DNA from: Eretmocerus hayati
Lineage: Eukaryota > Arthropoda > Insecta > Hymenoptera > Aphelinidae
Direction of reading: 5' to 3'
Assembly: GCA_029851415.1 (NCBI GenBank)
Contig: CM056741.1
Location: 146,308,522-146,372,521 of the forward strand
Length of the DNA: 64,000 nt
Of the stretch, positions 32,291 to 46,700 are shown piece after piece. The notes beneath the pieces are model-generated. The model made no database searches. It was not told the DNA's origin and saw nothing but the letters and a program-made list of their open reading frames with translations. Each line of letters opens with the position of its first letter. The first letter of the stretch is position 1. Both the position numbers and the translations under genes were made by a program.

Positions 32291-33779
32291 ATTAGATTCG
32301 AATAGTTGTCTATTTCCAGTATAATTGTATCATCGGATGTGAATAACTATTTCGAAATTAGTGTATTGATTGAATCAAACGAGATGGGCAATAAGGGTAT
32401 ACATGTTATTCATTGCTGAAGAGAGAAATATCCTTCGTGATTAGTTTTTCATCTAGGTACAAATCATAAGTGGGACTGGATTCATAAGGCGAATAATCGT
32501 AGATTTCGCAATATCCTTCCAACAAATTAAATTAATTAAACGAAATTTCCAGATTCTTACTGGAGATTCAGGACCCTCCCTATGCGCAACATACACCAAC
32601 TCAATAGTTCTCAATCACAGTTACTAAGTTACATCAAGGAAATTATTTTTTCCGAATCCACTGTATTATGAAATCTCAACGTTACACTGTTGAACTACAG
32701 AAGCATTTCAGGGGCTCATACCATATCAGAGACACTTCCAAGCCGGACGAGCGTTAGCGAGGTAGGCAATAACGCTAGTTCATAACTAAATTCAGAGCAT
32801 GAAACTAATTGATCTTCAGCACAATCATCAAGAAAGAATTTTGGTACTAATAACAGCTCATCTCATATTTATTTGTCGAAAAGTTAGCGAATTATTAAAT
32901 AAATTGTCCAGTTGAAGATCACGCAAGGTGCAAATACCATAGAGATATTACGAATTTTCGTAATATCTCTATGCTGCAAATACTCGACCCTTAGTCGAAG
33001 AGCTGGACAGTATAAATTAGTTTCGAACAACTCTTTTCGCTGAAATCGACTCCATCGTATTATAATCTGTACTCGCGGTATGATTTCTCAAAAATCTCGA
33101 GCGCTTACCGATGCAAGCTCCAATAATCGGCAACCATTCCTCGAATAATACGAAAGAGCATGATTCTCGTGATTCGCCCGCCATGCACGTTCAATTTTCA
33201 AATCACGGAAAAGATACGTTATTCTACAACCACCGACTCGCTAACCACCCCACATCGCGGTAGTGGCAAATTCATCCGAGACAGTGTACAAATTGGGCAA
33301 AATTGACAACCAATCAATCGAAGCAGTGCGAATGAAAATATTATCTTCGTTTGATGTAAGTAATTTGAGTACCTACTTGAAATAAAGCTCGATCTTCGAG
33401 GAAGTATATATCTGTAATTCTCTCGGCGTGAGAGTAAGTATAGGTGAGGTAATATCAGGAAAGGAGGAGAAGTCAGTGCAGTAAAATAAAAGGGTGGGGG
33501 TATAAGGTGTCGGCAGGCTTGACGGAAAACAACACATCAACGTGCACTTGCGCTTGCGAGCTTGGGGTGGAAGAGAATAAGGAGAAAATAATAGTGGGGG
33601 CAAGGTGCGCCGAGCCACCGCCGCACCATCGCAGAGTAATAAGTTTAAGCCCGGGTTGGTTTGCACACCGCGGAACTGCTTGAGAGTTGAGTCTGAGAGA
33701 GAGCTACGAGAGGAGAGAATGAGGGGAAGGGGGGCGCCTACCACCCGCCATACCATCAGACTACTGGCTTAGCCAGGCT
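32291..33779. other. No gene seen; one short hairpin
   Basis: AT-rich up to about 33500, then GC-richer. The hairpin at 32938-32973 (CATAGAGATATTACGAA, 17-base perfect arms, 2-base centre) is the only clear structure. The minus-strand frame 33373-33756 has no domain. Confidence 0.55.
32938..32973. repeat. Perfect 36-bp hairpin
   Basis: CATAGAGATATTACGAA is followed after two bases by its exact reverse complement. Confidence 0.8.
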
Positions 33780-34186
33780 GCTCTTACTCAATTTCTCGCC
33801 GCATCAGCGCAGTTCCAGCGCCGAGGCTGTGCGCACCACTCATACGAGAATTTTAGATTTTGACGGCCGGTGCGCGGAACGTAAGCCAACGCCGCCGCCA
33901 CCACCACCAACACCGACAATCTATATAGTACATAGTGTCGCGATTTGCATTATCAGCACCTCGAAAATTGTGCCATTCGTCTGTGATAATCTTGCGCCGT
34001 TGTATATTTTTACTCACGCGACAGTGATCTCTGCATCTTCCTCTAATATATCTGTATTCCATCTATGGCGGCTTATCAGTGAGATTGAGACGGCGTGAAT
34101 TATCGAAGAATTTTGACGCTGCTTCCTGCTGCTGGATAGAAGAGAGATTTCTGCCAGGCACCTGCTCATTCGTCCATTATCTTTGG
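33780..34186 (+). promoter_or_regulatory. Candidate promoter / first non-coding exon (GC-richer patch ending in a splice donor)
   Basis: Within otherwise AT-rich DNA, about 33540-34190 is GC-richer, contains a CCA/CCG repeat near 33892-33911, and ends in a good donor, TTTGG|GTAAGC (34186/34187). That donor has the same GG|GTAAGC form as the one at 54671/54672. The sequence has no convincing coding potential. This is what a distal 5' UTR exon of a large developmental gene such as abrupt would look like. The link to the BTB exon 23 kb away is inference, and the start coordinate is approximate. Confidence 0.3.
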
Positions 34187-37100
34187 GTAAGCTCGATTTG
34201 TTTGAATTGGTGCTCCTGTGCTTTTTGTGACAACGACGACGACGACGACGGCGATGGATGTTTTTCGGGGTTATGTGCGAATTTTGTCTTGCTTGAACGT
34301 GATGAAAATATGCACCGACACTGATGGGCTACTCATTGAGCGACTGTTCATTGATGCGGTTTTTAGTGACACTGCAGTAATGTGTGAACTCTGTGTCCGA
34401 GTGTTATCATACCCATATGTATCTATGGCGTGATACGCGAAGTTCGGAAAAAATAATGCGTTCCGGGATCGAGAGGTGAATGGGGGATGCTGCGACGATT
34501 TCATTGAATCGTGTTGTGGCTACGGGGGCACCCGACGAATGTCAACAAACCCTTGCATGCAGCTATAGGTGTTTTGTTTTGTTATTGCTTCAATGATCAT
34601 TTTCTCGTGCTGCTCTAATGCATGGGTGCGATGTAAAGATGAACACGTTTGTTAGATTATAGTGAGCAAAATCTCCGCGAGTGTGTCAGTTTCTTTTTCG
34701 TTTCGCGTTTACATCGCATTTTCGTCGTGAGTGGTCTCCGCGAGTCCTAACACAATTCTTGACAAAATGACACATTTTAGGTCACATGTTTTGGTGTGTT
34801 ATCAAATTATTAGTTATCGCGTGTGAAACTAGAACAAATTTTTGTTGTACCTCAATTTCAATCTTACGAAAGATTTAAAAATTCTCTCGAATATTGTCCT
34901 TGATTGTTTTTCAGGTCTTCCTTATATACCTCATTGCGTAATATCGTGCCGTCGAAATTTTGACTTTCATGAAATAGTGCACGGAACAAGTGTTGAATAT
35001 GGAATAAAATTTATTCAACTTGAAGAAAAAAACTTTATTACGAAATCGATATGTGAAATTAATCTAGTACACTTTCAACGAACTTTTATCTCGAAAACAT
35101 TAGCTATTTTTATCGAGAGGAATGTAGCCCCAGGGTAAGGTGAGAAAAAATTTTCCGATCGAATTATTAATACCCGACGTGCCTTCTATTTAATTAAACG
35201 AATTATATTCGATATGTTCTGCACCGCAGGCATATAGGTAACCGAAATTGAATCAGATCCGGCGAATTATAGGGTATAAACAGCCTCGCGGTAAGGTTCC
35301 TTGAATAAACATATGCACATCCATAAACATCAAGGTCGATAATGAACCTCTCGCTTACAGTACAAATTCATCATAATTTCACGTACCTAATACATCAGGT
35401 TCAGAGAACTTACAATCGGTTGAAATTCAACACGTTTCTGTATATGCATAGTATACTAATACATATCTCGCACCTATAAGTTCTCATTCCGCGTATATTA
35501 CACTCACTATAGTGCAATTATATCCACGAATAAACACGCGTAATTCGATCGCAAAACCAATCTAGAGAGAGTTGTAAGTACGCTCCAGATTCACCTATCA
35601 CCTGGTATTTGCACATCCTGAATACAATCTGTATAGCGAGCTTTTGCGCGGAGAGCACGTGCTTTTTCACACGAGCTCGCCGAGACGATAAAAAAGTAAC
35701 GCATAAGTAGGTACGGGAGCATCGATCCCACTATTATGTTATCGCTCAAGTATCTCGAATCGCGAGACAGTAGCTACCGCGAGCCGATAAGCTCATCGTT
35801 TCATCAGGTCATCGCGAACTTCCTGATGGCGCAAAACACGTGTTTTTCACCCTGCGATATCGTTCACCTTCGCGCACCATAGACAGTCTCCCCCCCCCCC
35901 ACCCCCACACCCTCTCTATCTCTATGCTTAAATACTCCATTGTTTACTCCAGGCCAGATTTCGATAACTATTTTGGAAGAATAAACCAGAATCAGTTGAT
36001 AATGACTGCTTATAATGGAGAAATGAAATAAGACTTTGGAACCGGCAAATTGCGTTGCGTTGATGATAGCTCGTTGCGCGCAATATAATGTTCTTTATTT
36101 GATCGATACGTGCGCTGATGCTCCTCCCTTCTTGATTTGCATTGGGTTTGAATGCGAGCTCCCCCCGTGCATCACATCAGTCCCTTTTTATCGCGAAGTA
36201 TACAGAAGAAGAGGAAGAGAGCTCCCCTCGTTTCAATCCGCGCACCCACGCCGTGTATTGCGCGATCTATTGCAGCTTATGACTTTTACTCACGCGAGTC
36301 TCGTGGCACGCGGCCTTTTTATCGAGAAATAAGCCTCAATAACGTCAAGCGCATCGTTTGCCGATATATACCAAGTATAAACGATTTCTCGTTGTTTGAT
36401 TATTACCTATTCTCCTTAGCAGACAGATGAATCCGAATCGAATTGTTGATTCTACAGGGTTTTTTTGTTCGATTTTAAATGTTTAATTTTTCGTCTGTGA
36501 AGAGCTTTGACATGTGATGATGCATTACTGTGAAATAACAGTATTTCAAATGTCTCAACTATTGAGTCAAAAAATTCTATCGGAGTCATCTCAATGCCGT
36601 ACAATTTTTAAACGCTTTTTTACCTAATCATGCTTAGTATGCTCAGTATGTAAATAAACTCGTCTGGTAAAATGCACAGAAAATTTTTCCGCACGTACAT
36701 TGATCGTAAAAATTTTGATAATAATACCGAATGTCTACTCAGCATTTGTGTAATTCTCATCGATCCATCTTATCTCGCTGTAGTGTTAGACACCCGCCAG
36801 GCAAATGTAGCAATGCGATGATTCAAATCACTCCGAAAGTCAGTTGCTCACATTTTGAATGTTCTTTTAGTAAATTCTTGGTTTGCAGCTACATTTTCAT
36901 TAAATTGTCATTGCAGTGTCATAGAGCCTTTGGTCTTAGAGAACATGTACATGGGGAGTTTTATTCAATTTTGATCAATATTTTGATAAGTGAAGAGAAC
37001 TATATTGCTCTTGCATAAATTATTTTCAGATAATCAAGAATCGAATTTTTGAGTCATGAATTGAGGAATTCTGGTTGTTGCTGTCAAAAATTCTATTAAA

Positions 37101-40100
37101 CGATAGTTCAGTAAAGATTTTCAAGCACTCACGTTGTCTCTTTCCAACATGACACACCAAGTCAAATAGTGTTTGAACATGTACTCGACAATACATTCCT
37201 GATAATTACAACAATCTTATAACCGTATCATGGCAACGGATGATCTATGTGTATTACACCGGTATATCTGGGAGTAGAAAAAAAAATCACTCACGCATCT
37301 GTACTCAAATCAAGCTCGATATCGATCAATTAGATCTCGCGCGCGATCATACACAGTACCGATTCATAAACTTATATTCCTCGCGATGTAGAAAGGACTC
37401 GCGAGGGTCAGCCGGTCAATTAACCATAGACGATAGCGTCAAGTTGATCGAGATTACCTACAGCACGAATGCGACACCCGCGGATCTGATCCAAGAAAAG
37501 CATGTCTCTCTCTCTCTCTCCCTCTCTTTTTCTAAAATTGAATAATGCATTATGCGTGCATTTATCGAGCGAGCACTCATCGCACCTCTTCAATTATAGA
37601 TTCAAAATTTTTGCCTCGCTTTTTTTTTCATTTCAGTTTCATAAACATCAGTTGTACTTGCATCGGGAAAGAGGATCGACGACGGTGTTATTATTTACAG
37701 GCGTGTAAATAACGCGTGCACGTATTGCATATTATATACGGTCTCGCGGAGCCAAGAAAGGTCATGCAATAGACAGCAATTCTTCTCACGTCTAAAAAAA
37801 ACTCATGTGTATAGTGTGCGAGGATCAATCGGCTGACTTGCCTTGTTTACTGTCTAAAAATATCGTTTAGCTTATAATTTTTCGCGCAAACTCCAATACT
37901 CAATAGTAAGTATATCCACCGTTGACGCTTTTGTCAGCGCTACCGATTTCACATTTTGACTTTTTTCTTGGTCTCTTTTTCTACAATACAGATGCCATTT
38001 CGTTTTTACACGTGTTTCTTTCGTTTCTAAATGGTCGTATAAATATTTTGCATATCTAACATTTCATGACACAAATTGGGTCGATTCTCAAAGTGACTCT
38101 CGATGCTAATGGTTTTAGTATAGATCATTCGATTTTTATTAGGTATATCTTTTGTGAGTACCTATTTTTGAATTATATTTCAAACGATTTGAAGGTAGAG
38201 AAAAATTTTAATATATAGAAAACGCTTATTCTTTTTGTTGAGCTTTCCATTGTTATTACATGACCCACAATAAGAGAAATAGTAAAATAATAAAGGCGGA
38301 AACATTAAGAGAAACAAGAGGGATGAGCAACGATCGTTAAGAGCGTGAATTGTATGCTGCTGCTGCTGGGCAATGGTCATCGCATGTAATAACTCGTCCC
38401 ACCTGAATCCTGGCATACCCCGAAAAAATCATAAAAAACGTGCTTGGGCAGCTCTTTCACGGCCTTAAAACTAAGTACCCGAACTAACGTACCTGAGTTT
38501 GTTCTCTTACCTGAGCGTCTGCAAGACCCTTTTTATCTCTCTCTCTCTCTCTCTCTCTCTCTTCCTCTTATCCTTCGTTTCTCTATATCTGTTTGCCCTC
38601 CCTCCTAACCTATCTTTATCTCTGTCTTGTACTCTGTTTCGTTCTCACTCGCGCGAGACATCATCAGAGTCCTGCTTTTGAACCATAATATAGACCATGA
38701 GTTACATGCAGACACTATAGAACAGGATATAATTGCATCTCTGCTATATTAATGGTCTTGAAATTCACCTTTTCTTTGCACTGACACATCAATGTGTATG
38801 TAGCAGACGCGATCGCGCACTTAGCAGCTAGTTCTAGTTACCCCGTTGTTGTATGGAACACCATATAAACCTTTTTCTCTCCTTTGTCAACCTGACGCCG
38901 TTTTCAATAGATCGTGAATTGCTCGTTGAGAGGCCCATCACATAATGCAAAGACGGTCTGATCGAATTTTTATTCGCCTTTTGTCTGAATAAAGGCCCGC
39001 GAATCGAATGCAATACCTAAACGTGCTCGCGCATTTTCATTGGGCCTTTTTTTCTTCTTTCAATTTGTTTTACTCGCTAGTAGTACTCTCACTCGACATT
39101 ATTTGGGATGACCGTTGAAAAAGCGTATATATAGCATCTAGAACCCCAAGAACGAGTTGACCACTCGTTTTATGTCGAATGGCAAACGACCAACTTGTTT
39201 AAACTTGATGTGTGTAAATACATACAAGTACAGTATAGATTCAAAGAAAAATTCATCCAAAAGAATTGCGCGCCAACATTCCTGTATACTTCATAGCGCG
39301 AGTCATTTGGCTGTCGTCTCTTGAAACAGGTATAAAACGTCGCTCTCGTCGTCGATGATTCACCAGAGTGCGGAGTCTGTATAACATGCGACATCGTTTT
39401 AGGCCAAGTCCATTTGCATACCATCCGCGAAAATTCGTGGAAGAGCAGGAACGGAAAAAATGATGATTTTTCCCGCAGTCTTAAGAATTGCAAGGCTGCA
39501 TCCGCACCACCACGAGAAGCTTGAAAATTTACAGTTTCAAATTGTGCAGGCCAAGTATACTTGAACTAATACCTCTTTGGGTAACACTTACGGAGTGCAT
39601 AATAGTTGTTTCCTTGGCGCTTGCGCGTGAAAACCATTCTCTCTGTCACTCTCAAATGCATGATGCACTCGTCTATATGGGCTGTTGTTCTTATTACAAT
39701 ATAGGTACATACATATATACCTGATGGGCGTATTTGCGCGAGAAAGCGTGGGCAGAAATGGAATATATTGTTACCTACGCGCGCGTTTTCTCCCTTCCGC
39801 GAAACGAAGCAAAACGCGATATATTATAAGCCCAAGATGCGGATTTAGTTGATGTGTTTCTCTCTCTGTGTTCTGTTAACTATGGACGCATATATAGATT
39901 TGTATCGGAGGCTCTCACTTACTTTACTCGACAACCATGCATACTATGATTGCGCGTGGGATTTGCATGGTCCAACGACGACTACGACGTGCGATTCGTT
40001 CGAGGATTCGTTTTGTTATAAGTACACTTACGCGAGCTCGGATAATGCAAATAATGCCCGCTTACGCTTCATTTTCACGTTTTGTGCCTGTGAGTGTGTA

Positions 40101-43100
40101 TATGTGTAATAACTCCCTCCAACACCAATGACCGATGTGCAAAAAATCTGCCGTCGTTTATTCTCGACGATTCCTTTGTTTCGCTATTTGCGCGAGCCCA
40201 AAGCTTCTTATTCTCATCCTCGAGTTTCGATTTTTGACAAGTTGTTGCTCTGCTCGCAATGTAAATACGGATACGTCACTCAAATTTTGGTGCATACGAA
40301 AATCTTAAAAGCTCATTTCAACGTGGTAATTTCACAGATTAGCAATTGTCACTCAAATTGTCGTCGATAAATTACTTGGATGTATATCAAATTCTTCCGA
40401 ATTCTGTAATTCGACGACAGTCTTTCAGCGAAAATGCATCAGAGCTTCAAATGAATCAAGTGAAATGTAAAATTGTCCTATGTGTTTATTTAAACCAGGA
40501 CAACACAATTGACCTTTAATCCGATAAATGACTCTAAAAATGACTCCTAATTATTTTTCAATGCATTAAATCTTCAAGAAGTGACTTCTAATTGAGAGAA
40601 TGGCAAATTTTCGATGAAATAAGTAACCATTGTCGGCTGCCAAATTCACCATTGTGATGTAAATATGGACCATTATTGGAAACATCGTGGGAGTTTTGTG
40701 GTCTAGTTCGAATAATCATGCCCATTCACGTTGGCCTCGGTAAAACTACGTTCTGCTGCAACCCCCAATAAATTTTCTGCACCGCAGAAAACAATAATTC
40801 CATCGCATTTTGCCCGTCTGTTAAAAACTAACAGATGCTTTTGTGCCCTCGTAAAGAAACCCTTGGGCCTTCTCAGTACCAGAGATTGTCCGTGTTCAAT
40901 TCAGGGTCTGTCTCTGTAAGCCCAAAAACGTTCAAATCATTCGAACAAACAGCCCTCTGCGTACTGTTACTGCACTATCCATATACATTACATTAGGTAT
41001 ATCTGTATATATACAAACGGTGCATCATGCTGCAGAAAAGTGGCGCTCCAACACGTGGTTCTTTACAATTTTTACAGCTTTGTCTTGTCAGACGTATTTC
41101 CAAGAATAAGTGCAGCAAAAGCTGCATCTCAGTAAAGCCGAGAGTATCGCAGCAGCAGACGAAAGGAAAATCCGTGCACTTGCGCGCTCACGCTTTGCTC
41201 CTTTGCATTCCGTTTTCATGTGCGTAGTGCTTGTAAATGGACTTTTCTCGCTTCTTTGCAGATGTATATACATATTTGAGGGTTAGGTCTCGAGGGAGAT
41301 TCTGCGAGACTTCCTTGAAAATAAGCGAAAGAACGAAAAAGAGAGGGGGAAGGGGGAGACACGTACCTGCGGAGAGTAATACGACATGCGAGGCTTTCCC
41401 GCCTACATCGACTTTTCCAATCTTTGTCACCGCGGGGTGTACAACTATACTTCATGTTCGGGTATAATATGCTGATGTGAAGGAAAAAAATCGAGTGCTC
41501 GCATACATTATGTCTGTGCGTCGAAACTTTAAACGATATTATTCGAATGCGACGAGGTCGAACCCACGCTAATCCGCTCATTGATTGCCGATCAAGTATT
41601 TCGAATTTTGTAAGACGGATGAGGGTTGCTAGCTATTGAGCGTCTGTTTGTGCAGAAATTGACGTTTAGAATGCTACGTTCTTCTTTACCGATGGTGATT
41701 TTTTTCAATGCAGTCGCTTTCTCGAAGAACGCTGCAATATCGTATTTTGAAAAAAATTACATTCGATCGTCTTTTTGGTCAAAACACCTGATGACATTTT
41801 ACAATCTGTGAATCAAGCGTTTCTGTCATCACTGTTGCAAATACTGTACAAACTATTACAACCATTATCTCCCCTGACTACAATTGATGACTTGAATGGG
41901 ACTGCAAGCTCACGTTGGTGTATCACGTTACATCACTAGCTATCATCAAGAAGTATTATTTTAGAAAACAATGTATCGCATTACCATCGTGGATTGCATT
42001 ACCAAATGTGTTTAAATACTCACATCATCATCATGTCACGTTAAATTGAAACATCATACATGTAAAATCAATGGAACTTTAAATATAAGAACAATAATAT
42101 AGAGTGCCCTAGTACTATAGTTGTCATCAGTCGCTCTTCACAGTGGAAAGAACACGGTGTCGATCGATTTCATCGTTCTGAGTATCTTTTTTTGAATTTG
42201 AGCGTCTTCGTGCAAGTCTGGTTTGTAAATTTTGTAATGCACATGAAAAAAAGTTTGTTGGATCAATTTTGAGCTTCGGGAAAAAAGAGGAGAGAAGCAA
42301 TGAGAAGCAAAGTTTTGAAGAATATTGTATCGAGTTTCGTGATCTTTTGCTTACCCTAGACTATTTCGCATTTCTCAAAGACTAATAACGGCACAAAAAA
42401 TTCGAAACTACCGCGCTCTCAAATTTTTACCGAGGACTCGCAATCTGCACTTACATCTCATAGCTCAGGGCCCAATCAATACCCGAGATCGCAAATACAG
42501 CCTAGAAAACTTGGATATCTGTGTGTACCCCCCGCACATTTCCCATAATCCAAATAATGACTACGTACCCTGGTCATCCAGCTCATCCGAAGCTCTCTCG
42601 CTTATTTCGTACCCGTCGACATCTTGATGGAGAGAGAATAACTAAGTAAAGTCCTTGAGCTAGCTAAAAGAAATCTAGAGAGCAATTCTTGGGCACAACT
42701 TGACAAACGGAATGTCGAGTAAACGTACATATCTATATACACAGATACACCATTATATACTTTGAGAGACCACCACCACCGCGAGGTTGCAGCAAAGGAG
42801 CATCAGTCGTTACCCTTATCTCCATCCCTCGTTTTTCGTTAACGTCTACTCGGAATACGGTGGCTTTATATATATCCATCGAATAAGCCCGCGGACCTGA
42901 GACGTCTTTCGAAGACACTGACAAATGATCGGGACTAGCCGATTTGCGCCGTTCCCGCGCTCGCGCGAACCAACTGATGGGATATATACGCGTAGAATAG
43001 AGATTGAGCCCAATGTAGAAATCACGGGCTTGGAGCGGAGCAGCCCTATCCCTTCACCATCTACAAGTTCGTTTTCGACCATGTGTAATATATGTGAACT

Positions 43101-43148
43101 ACTATGTGTATAATGTAAGCGAGGGTGAGCGTAATTCGCTTCACTGCA
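34187..43148. other. Long stretch without a recognised gene
   Basis: About 9 kb of mostly unique-looking AT-rich DNA. It starts with a splice donor (GTAAGC at 34187), holds a GAC run near 34229-34250, CT microsatellites, and many short frames without domains (for example 36036-36332, 41216-41581, 42846-43232). If 33780-34186 is a first exon of the abrupt-like gene, this is intronic and may hold enhancers. That is inference. Confidence 0.55.
38536..38562. repeat. CT microsatellite
   Basis: About 13 CT units in a pyrimidine-rich stretch; a shorter one lies near 37504-37524. Confidence 0.9.
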
Positions 43149-43789
43149 TAGGCCCCTTTCACGTGACATTCTAACTTTGTAAGTTACAAAGTTGGGAATT
43201 GCCGCAATAAAAAATTCTGCTCGATTTTCCATTTCCTCACTTTGTAATCCATTTGTCTTCGAAAATTTGCCGCGTCATCCCTGCGCGCTCATGAGCTACC
43301 CCCATAAACGTGTCGTAAAATCTTTCCGACAATTTTTTGACTTATTAAAATAATTACAAATTGATGATTTTTATTGCACAACTCGATTCTTGGCACGAAG
43401 AAGATCATTTAGAAACTTGAATGGGAAAAATCGGATGACTTTGAGTATCACTTTATCAATCAAAATAATAACGCCACATACTACTTGTGATGCTCAAAAT
43501 CGTCCGATTTTTACCATTCAAGTTTCTAAATGATCTTCTTCGTGCCAAAAATCGAGTTGTGCAATAAAAATCATCAATTTGTAATTATTTTAATAAGTCA
43601 AAAAATGGTCGGAAAGATTTTACGACACGTTTATGGGGGTAGCTCATGAGCGCGCAGGGATGACGCGGCAAATTTTCGAAGACAAATGGATTACAAAGTG
43701 AGAAAATGGAAAATCGAACAAAATTTTTTATTGCGGCAATTCCCAACTTTGTAACTTACAAAGTTAGAATGTCACGTGAAAGGGGCCTA
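43149..43789. mobile_element. Near-perfect palindromic (foldback) element, 641 bp
   Basis: Arms of about 303 bp (43149-43451 and 43487-43789) differ at fewer than about ten positions by eye and are separated by only 35 bp. The ends read TAGGCCCCTTTCACGTGACA. The frames starting MENRAEFFIAAIPNF (minus) and MENRTKFFIAAIPNF (plus) are the two arms read in mirror image and are not genes. No transposase; the TA at each end is either part of the terminus or a target duplication. Confidence 0.85.
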
Positions 43790-46700
43790 AGACGCGAGAC
43801 GAATTTAAAATTTTTATTCCCCTACACCCTTTTTTCCCTTCGTCGCGCTTGGAGAGCGACTTTTTGTTCAGCGTATGACCATCGAGAATGGTGCCCAAAA
43901 ACTTGGAAGAATTGGAAAACCAATCAAGTGAATTACATTGATGACTGACACCTTCACTGCGCCCATCGTTGGAGTCCAAGCGTCCAACTGTGTGCGCAGC
44001 GCTGATCAAAATCCCGTTCTTTAGGAGCCACCGGTGGGGCCCATCGCACACAAAACCCGAACGCAAGGCGATTTTCGCCGTCGTCGTGAACGGATGAATT
44101 TAGTGAGAATTGTACTTGCAGGGGGTGCAAGCCTATCGATCACAATTTCCAAATCCCAAGTAACACAGTACTTTCAAAGTTGAATTTTCCCGCGATGAAA
44201 CGTGTTCTTCTTGTTCCTGTGGAAGTGCATCTCTTATACCTCATTAACGATCTCTGACATGAAGCAGGCACAACGTGTTGGCCATATTCGACGCAAAATT
44301 TTGCGGACGCGTCAAAAACACACGTGCTCTCTTGTAAGCAATATCCATGGTGGTCCGCATACATAACGCACAGGACGCGTCCTCGCATCTCCTTTCTCGC
44401 CCTCCGCGAAGTAATTTGAGCAGCGCCAGCGGGGGCGTGAGTACCGAGCTCCTGCAATGCTCATTGGAGAAACGGGCTCCCGCTAAGTGCAGCACTTGCG
44501 CTTGCGGCCTTTTCCCGCCCCCGCCCTGGCAAATGCCCTTTTTGCTTCATCTTCCCTCTCTTTTATCCTCACTTCTCATATACACGTATTCTGGTTCTCT
44601 CTTCTCCGCAGGAGCCGACTTTGCCACTCCTACCTCTTCGTTCGTAATGCATAATAGCCCTGAACAAGTTACCCGCGTTGTAGAAGAAATTATTCGATCT
44701 TAAGCTTTTGAGCCTCTCTTGCTGCATACTTAGCTTGCTTCGTCGTTGTTGTGCAATAATGTGAAACTGTTGATGAAGTGTATACTCTCGTTGCCAAAGT
44801 TGATTTAAGCCGAGTGCAGTCTTCTGATGGTTTTCCATAATACTCTCAGATGGAACACAAATTTCCACAATCTTTGCTTCGTTTTTGACCGCCAGGTATA
44901 TATTTTTTCTCACCTGGTTACCTTCCTTTCAAATAATCAAGTGTTAAAACTGTATTTGTATCCCGAGCTATTAAACGAGGCGAGGTGCGAAAGTTAAGGT
45001 TCGATTTTATTGATCCTGTTCTTATTTAAGAGAGCACGTGAACGAAGGTCAATTCTCATTGTCGAGAAAAAAAGCGTGAATTCTGCTTATCCCCCCATTG
45101 ACGCGAATGTTACCGCCTACAGTGTAATATAAAATAGCCGACTCTCCATCCAATTTCATTTGTCGGTTTTGAACTATGTGAGAATCTCCTTGAAGTCGTC
45201 ATTATTATTTTCCATTTTTGAAGAGATTCGTTGAAGATTATAAAACGTCTCCACTTACCTGTTCCAGAACACGATCTTTTAATGATTACATACTAATAAA
45301 ATTATAAAAGTTCACCCTGAGTCGAAAAGTTGTTGCAAAGCTGCTGATGAATGGCCATCGATCGAATTGTTACCACTCAATCTCTTGTTCATCGAGATGA
45401 ACAAGAATAAAAGTCCGTCTGATGGCGTAACAGAGACAAGTCAGACAACCGGCTTAATATCCCGTAAAGACATCGTCGTAGAGACATTTTTTAAAGTCGT
45501 CCTTGATCGAGGATGCACCGATACCCAGCTCAAAAAAACAGACGGTTGGGCTCGCGGTTGGCACATCAGACATGGATGGGAGGTGCGGGGGCAACAACGA
45601 GCAAAATGAACATGCATGGCACACCCGCACCGCTATGTAGTCTGCACTCTGCGGCTAATCAAGTCTGGTTGTATTACTTCACGTTCCAAAAATATACGTT
45701 TTGCCCTCTCCTCTTAAACTCTATAGTTTTCGTTTTCGCATACACCTTGAGGAGTCTTTCGCTCAAGCGCGACTACATAATTCTAAATTCGAAGACCACC
45801 GCGAGACCTTCTCATCGCACATTTTTTTACTAAACAAATGCGACTCAATTACAATCGTTCAGGCGGTCGTTGTCTGTCTACCATCGCACGCATTGCATGC
45901 AATGTACGAGGCTGATCAGACTATTGCTATCATCACGTTCTGTTTTTTGGAGCCCCAAACTTGTGGATGGGCCATCAGTTGTTAGATGTAATTGTGCCTC
46001 AATTTTTGTGCGTTGCCTCGTGCTATACTCTCCAAGTGGTTATTGATGTTCAATGTCATAAGGCAGGCTTGATTGAATATGAGGGCGACGCAAATATACA
46101 TTGGTCAAGTTGATGAAACCGATATGTTGGCCTTATAAACAGACCAAATCGAACCAAATGGTTAAATTGCTTTATCTTTAATTACATTGTAGCTTCACAG
46201 CTTGGAATGGAATAGATCTTATCTTTTGTTTCCTTCATTTGCAAGGGAAAATTATCCAAAACTGTTCATGGAAGAACGAGATTAAGCTCATTTTTTATTG
46301 GCTGCGCGGGTATAAATTGCTTTGTAATTTATTAGTATTAAATATTTATTAAACCGCTCGAGTGAGACCACGTCCCATTCCCGAGGAAATTTTTTGACTT
46401 GAAAAATATCAACTGGTTGGAAAATGACAAAAGATGTCAAAATTACCAAATTGAAAAATTTTGTTTGTTTTCCAAAATAGAAGCATATAGAGATTTTTTT
46501 GTCGATGACATGCGTGCCTAGGGTTGGCTCAGATTATTCAAAACTTTTTCGAAATTTTACCGTGCGCCAGACGAAATATATCACAATGTCGGTTTTCAGC
46601 TATGTCCACGGTGGTGGAAAAAAAATGAGGGAATTGAGTATTTATTGAGGAAAATTCAAAGCCCTATTGGCCCTATAGAACAATCATTTACCTTCTGATG

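Noticed and set aside
42846..43232. 128-codon minus-strand frame and the similar plus-strand frame at 43706-43948, which share MENR.FFIAAIPNFVTYKVRMSRERG
   Set aside because: The shared peptide is produced by the two mirror-image arms of the palindrome at 43149-43789, not by a conserved protein.
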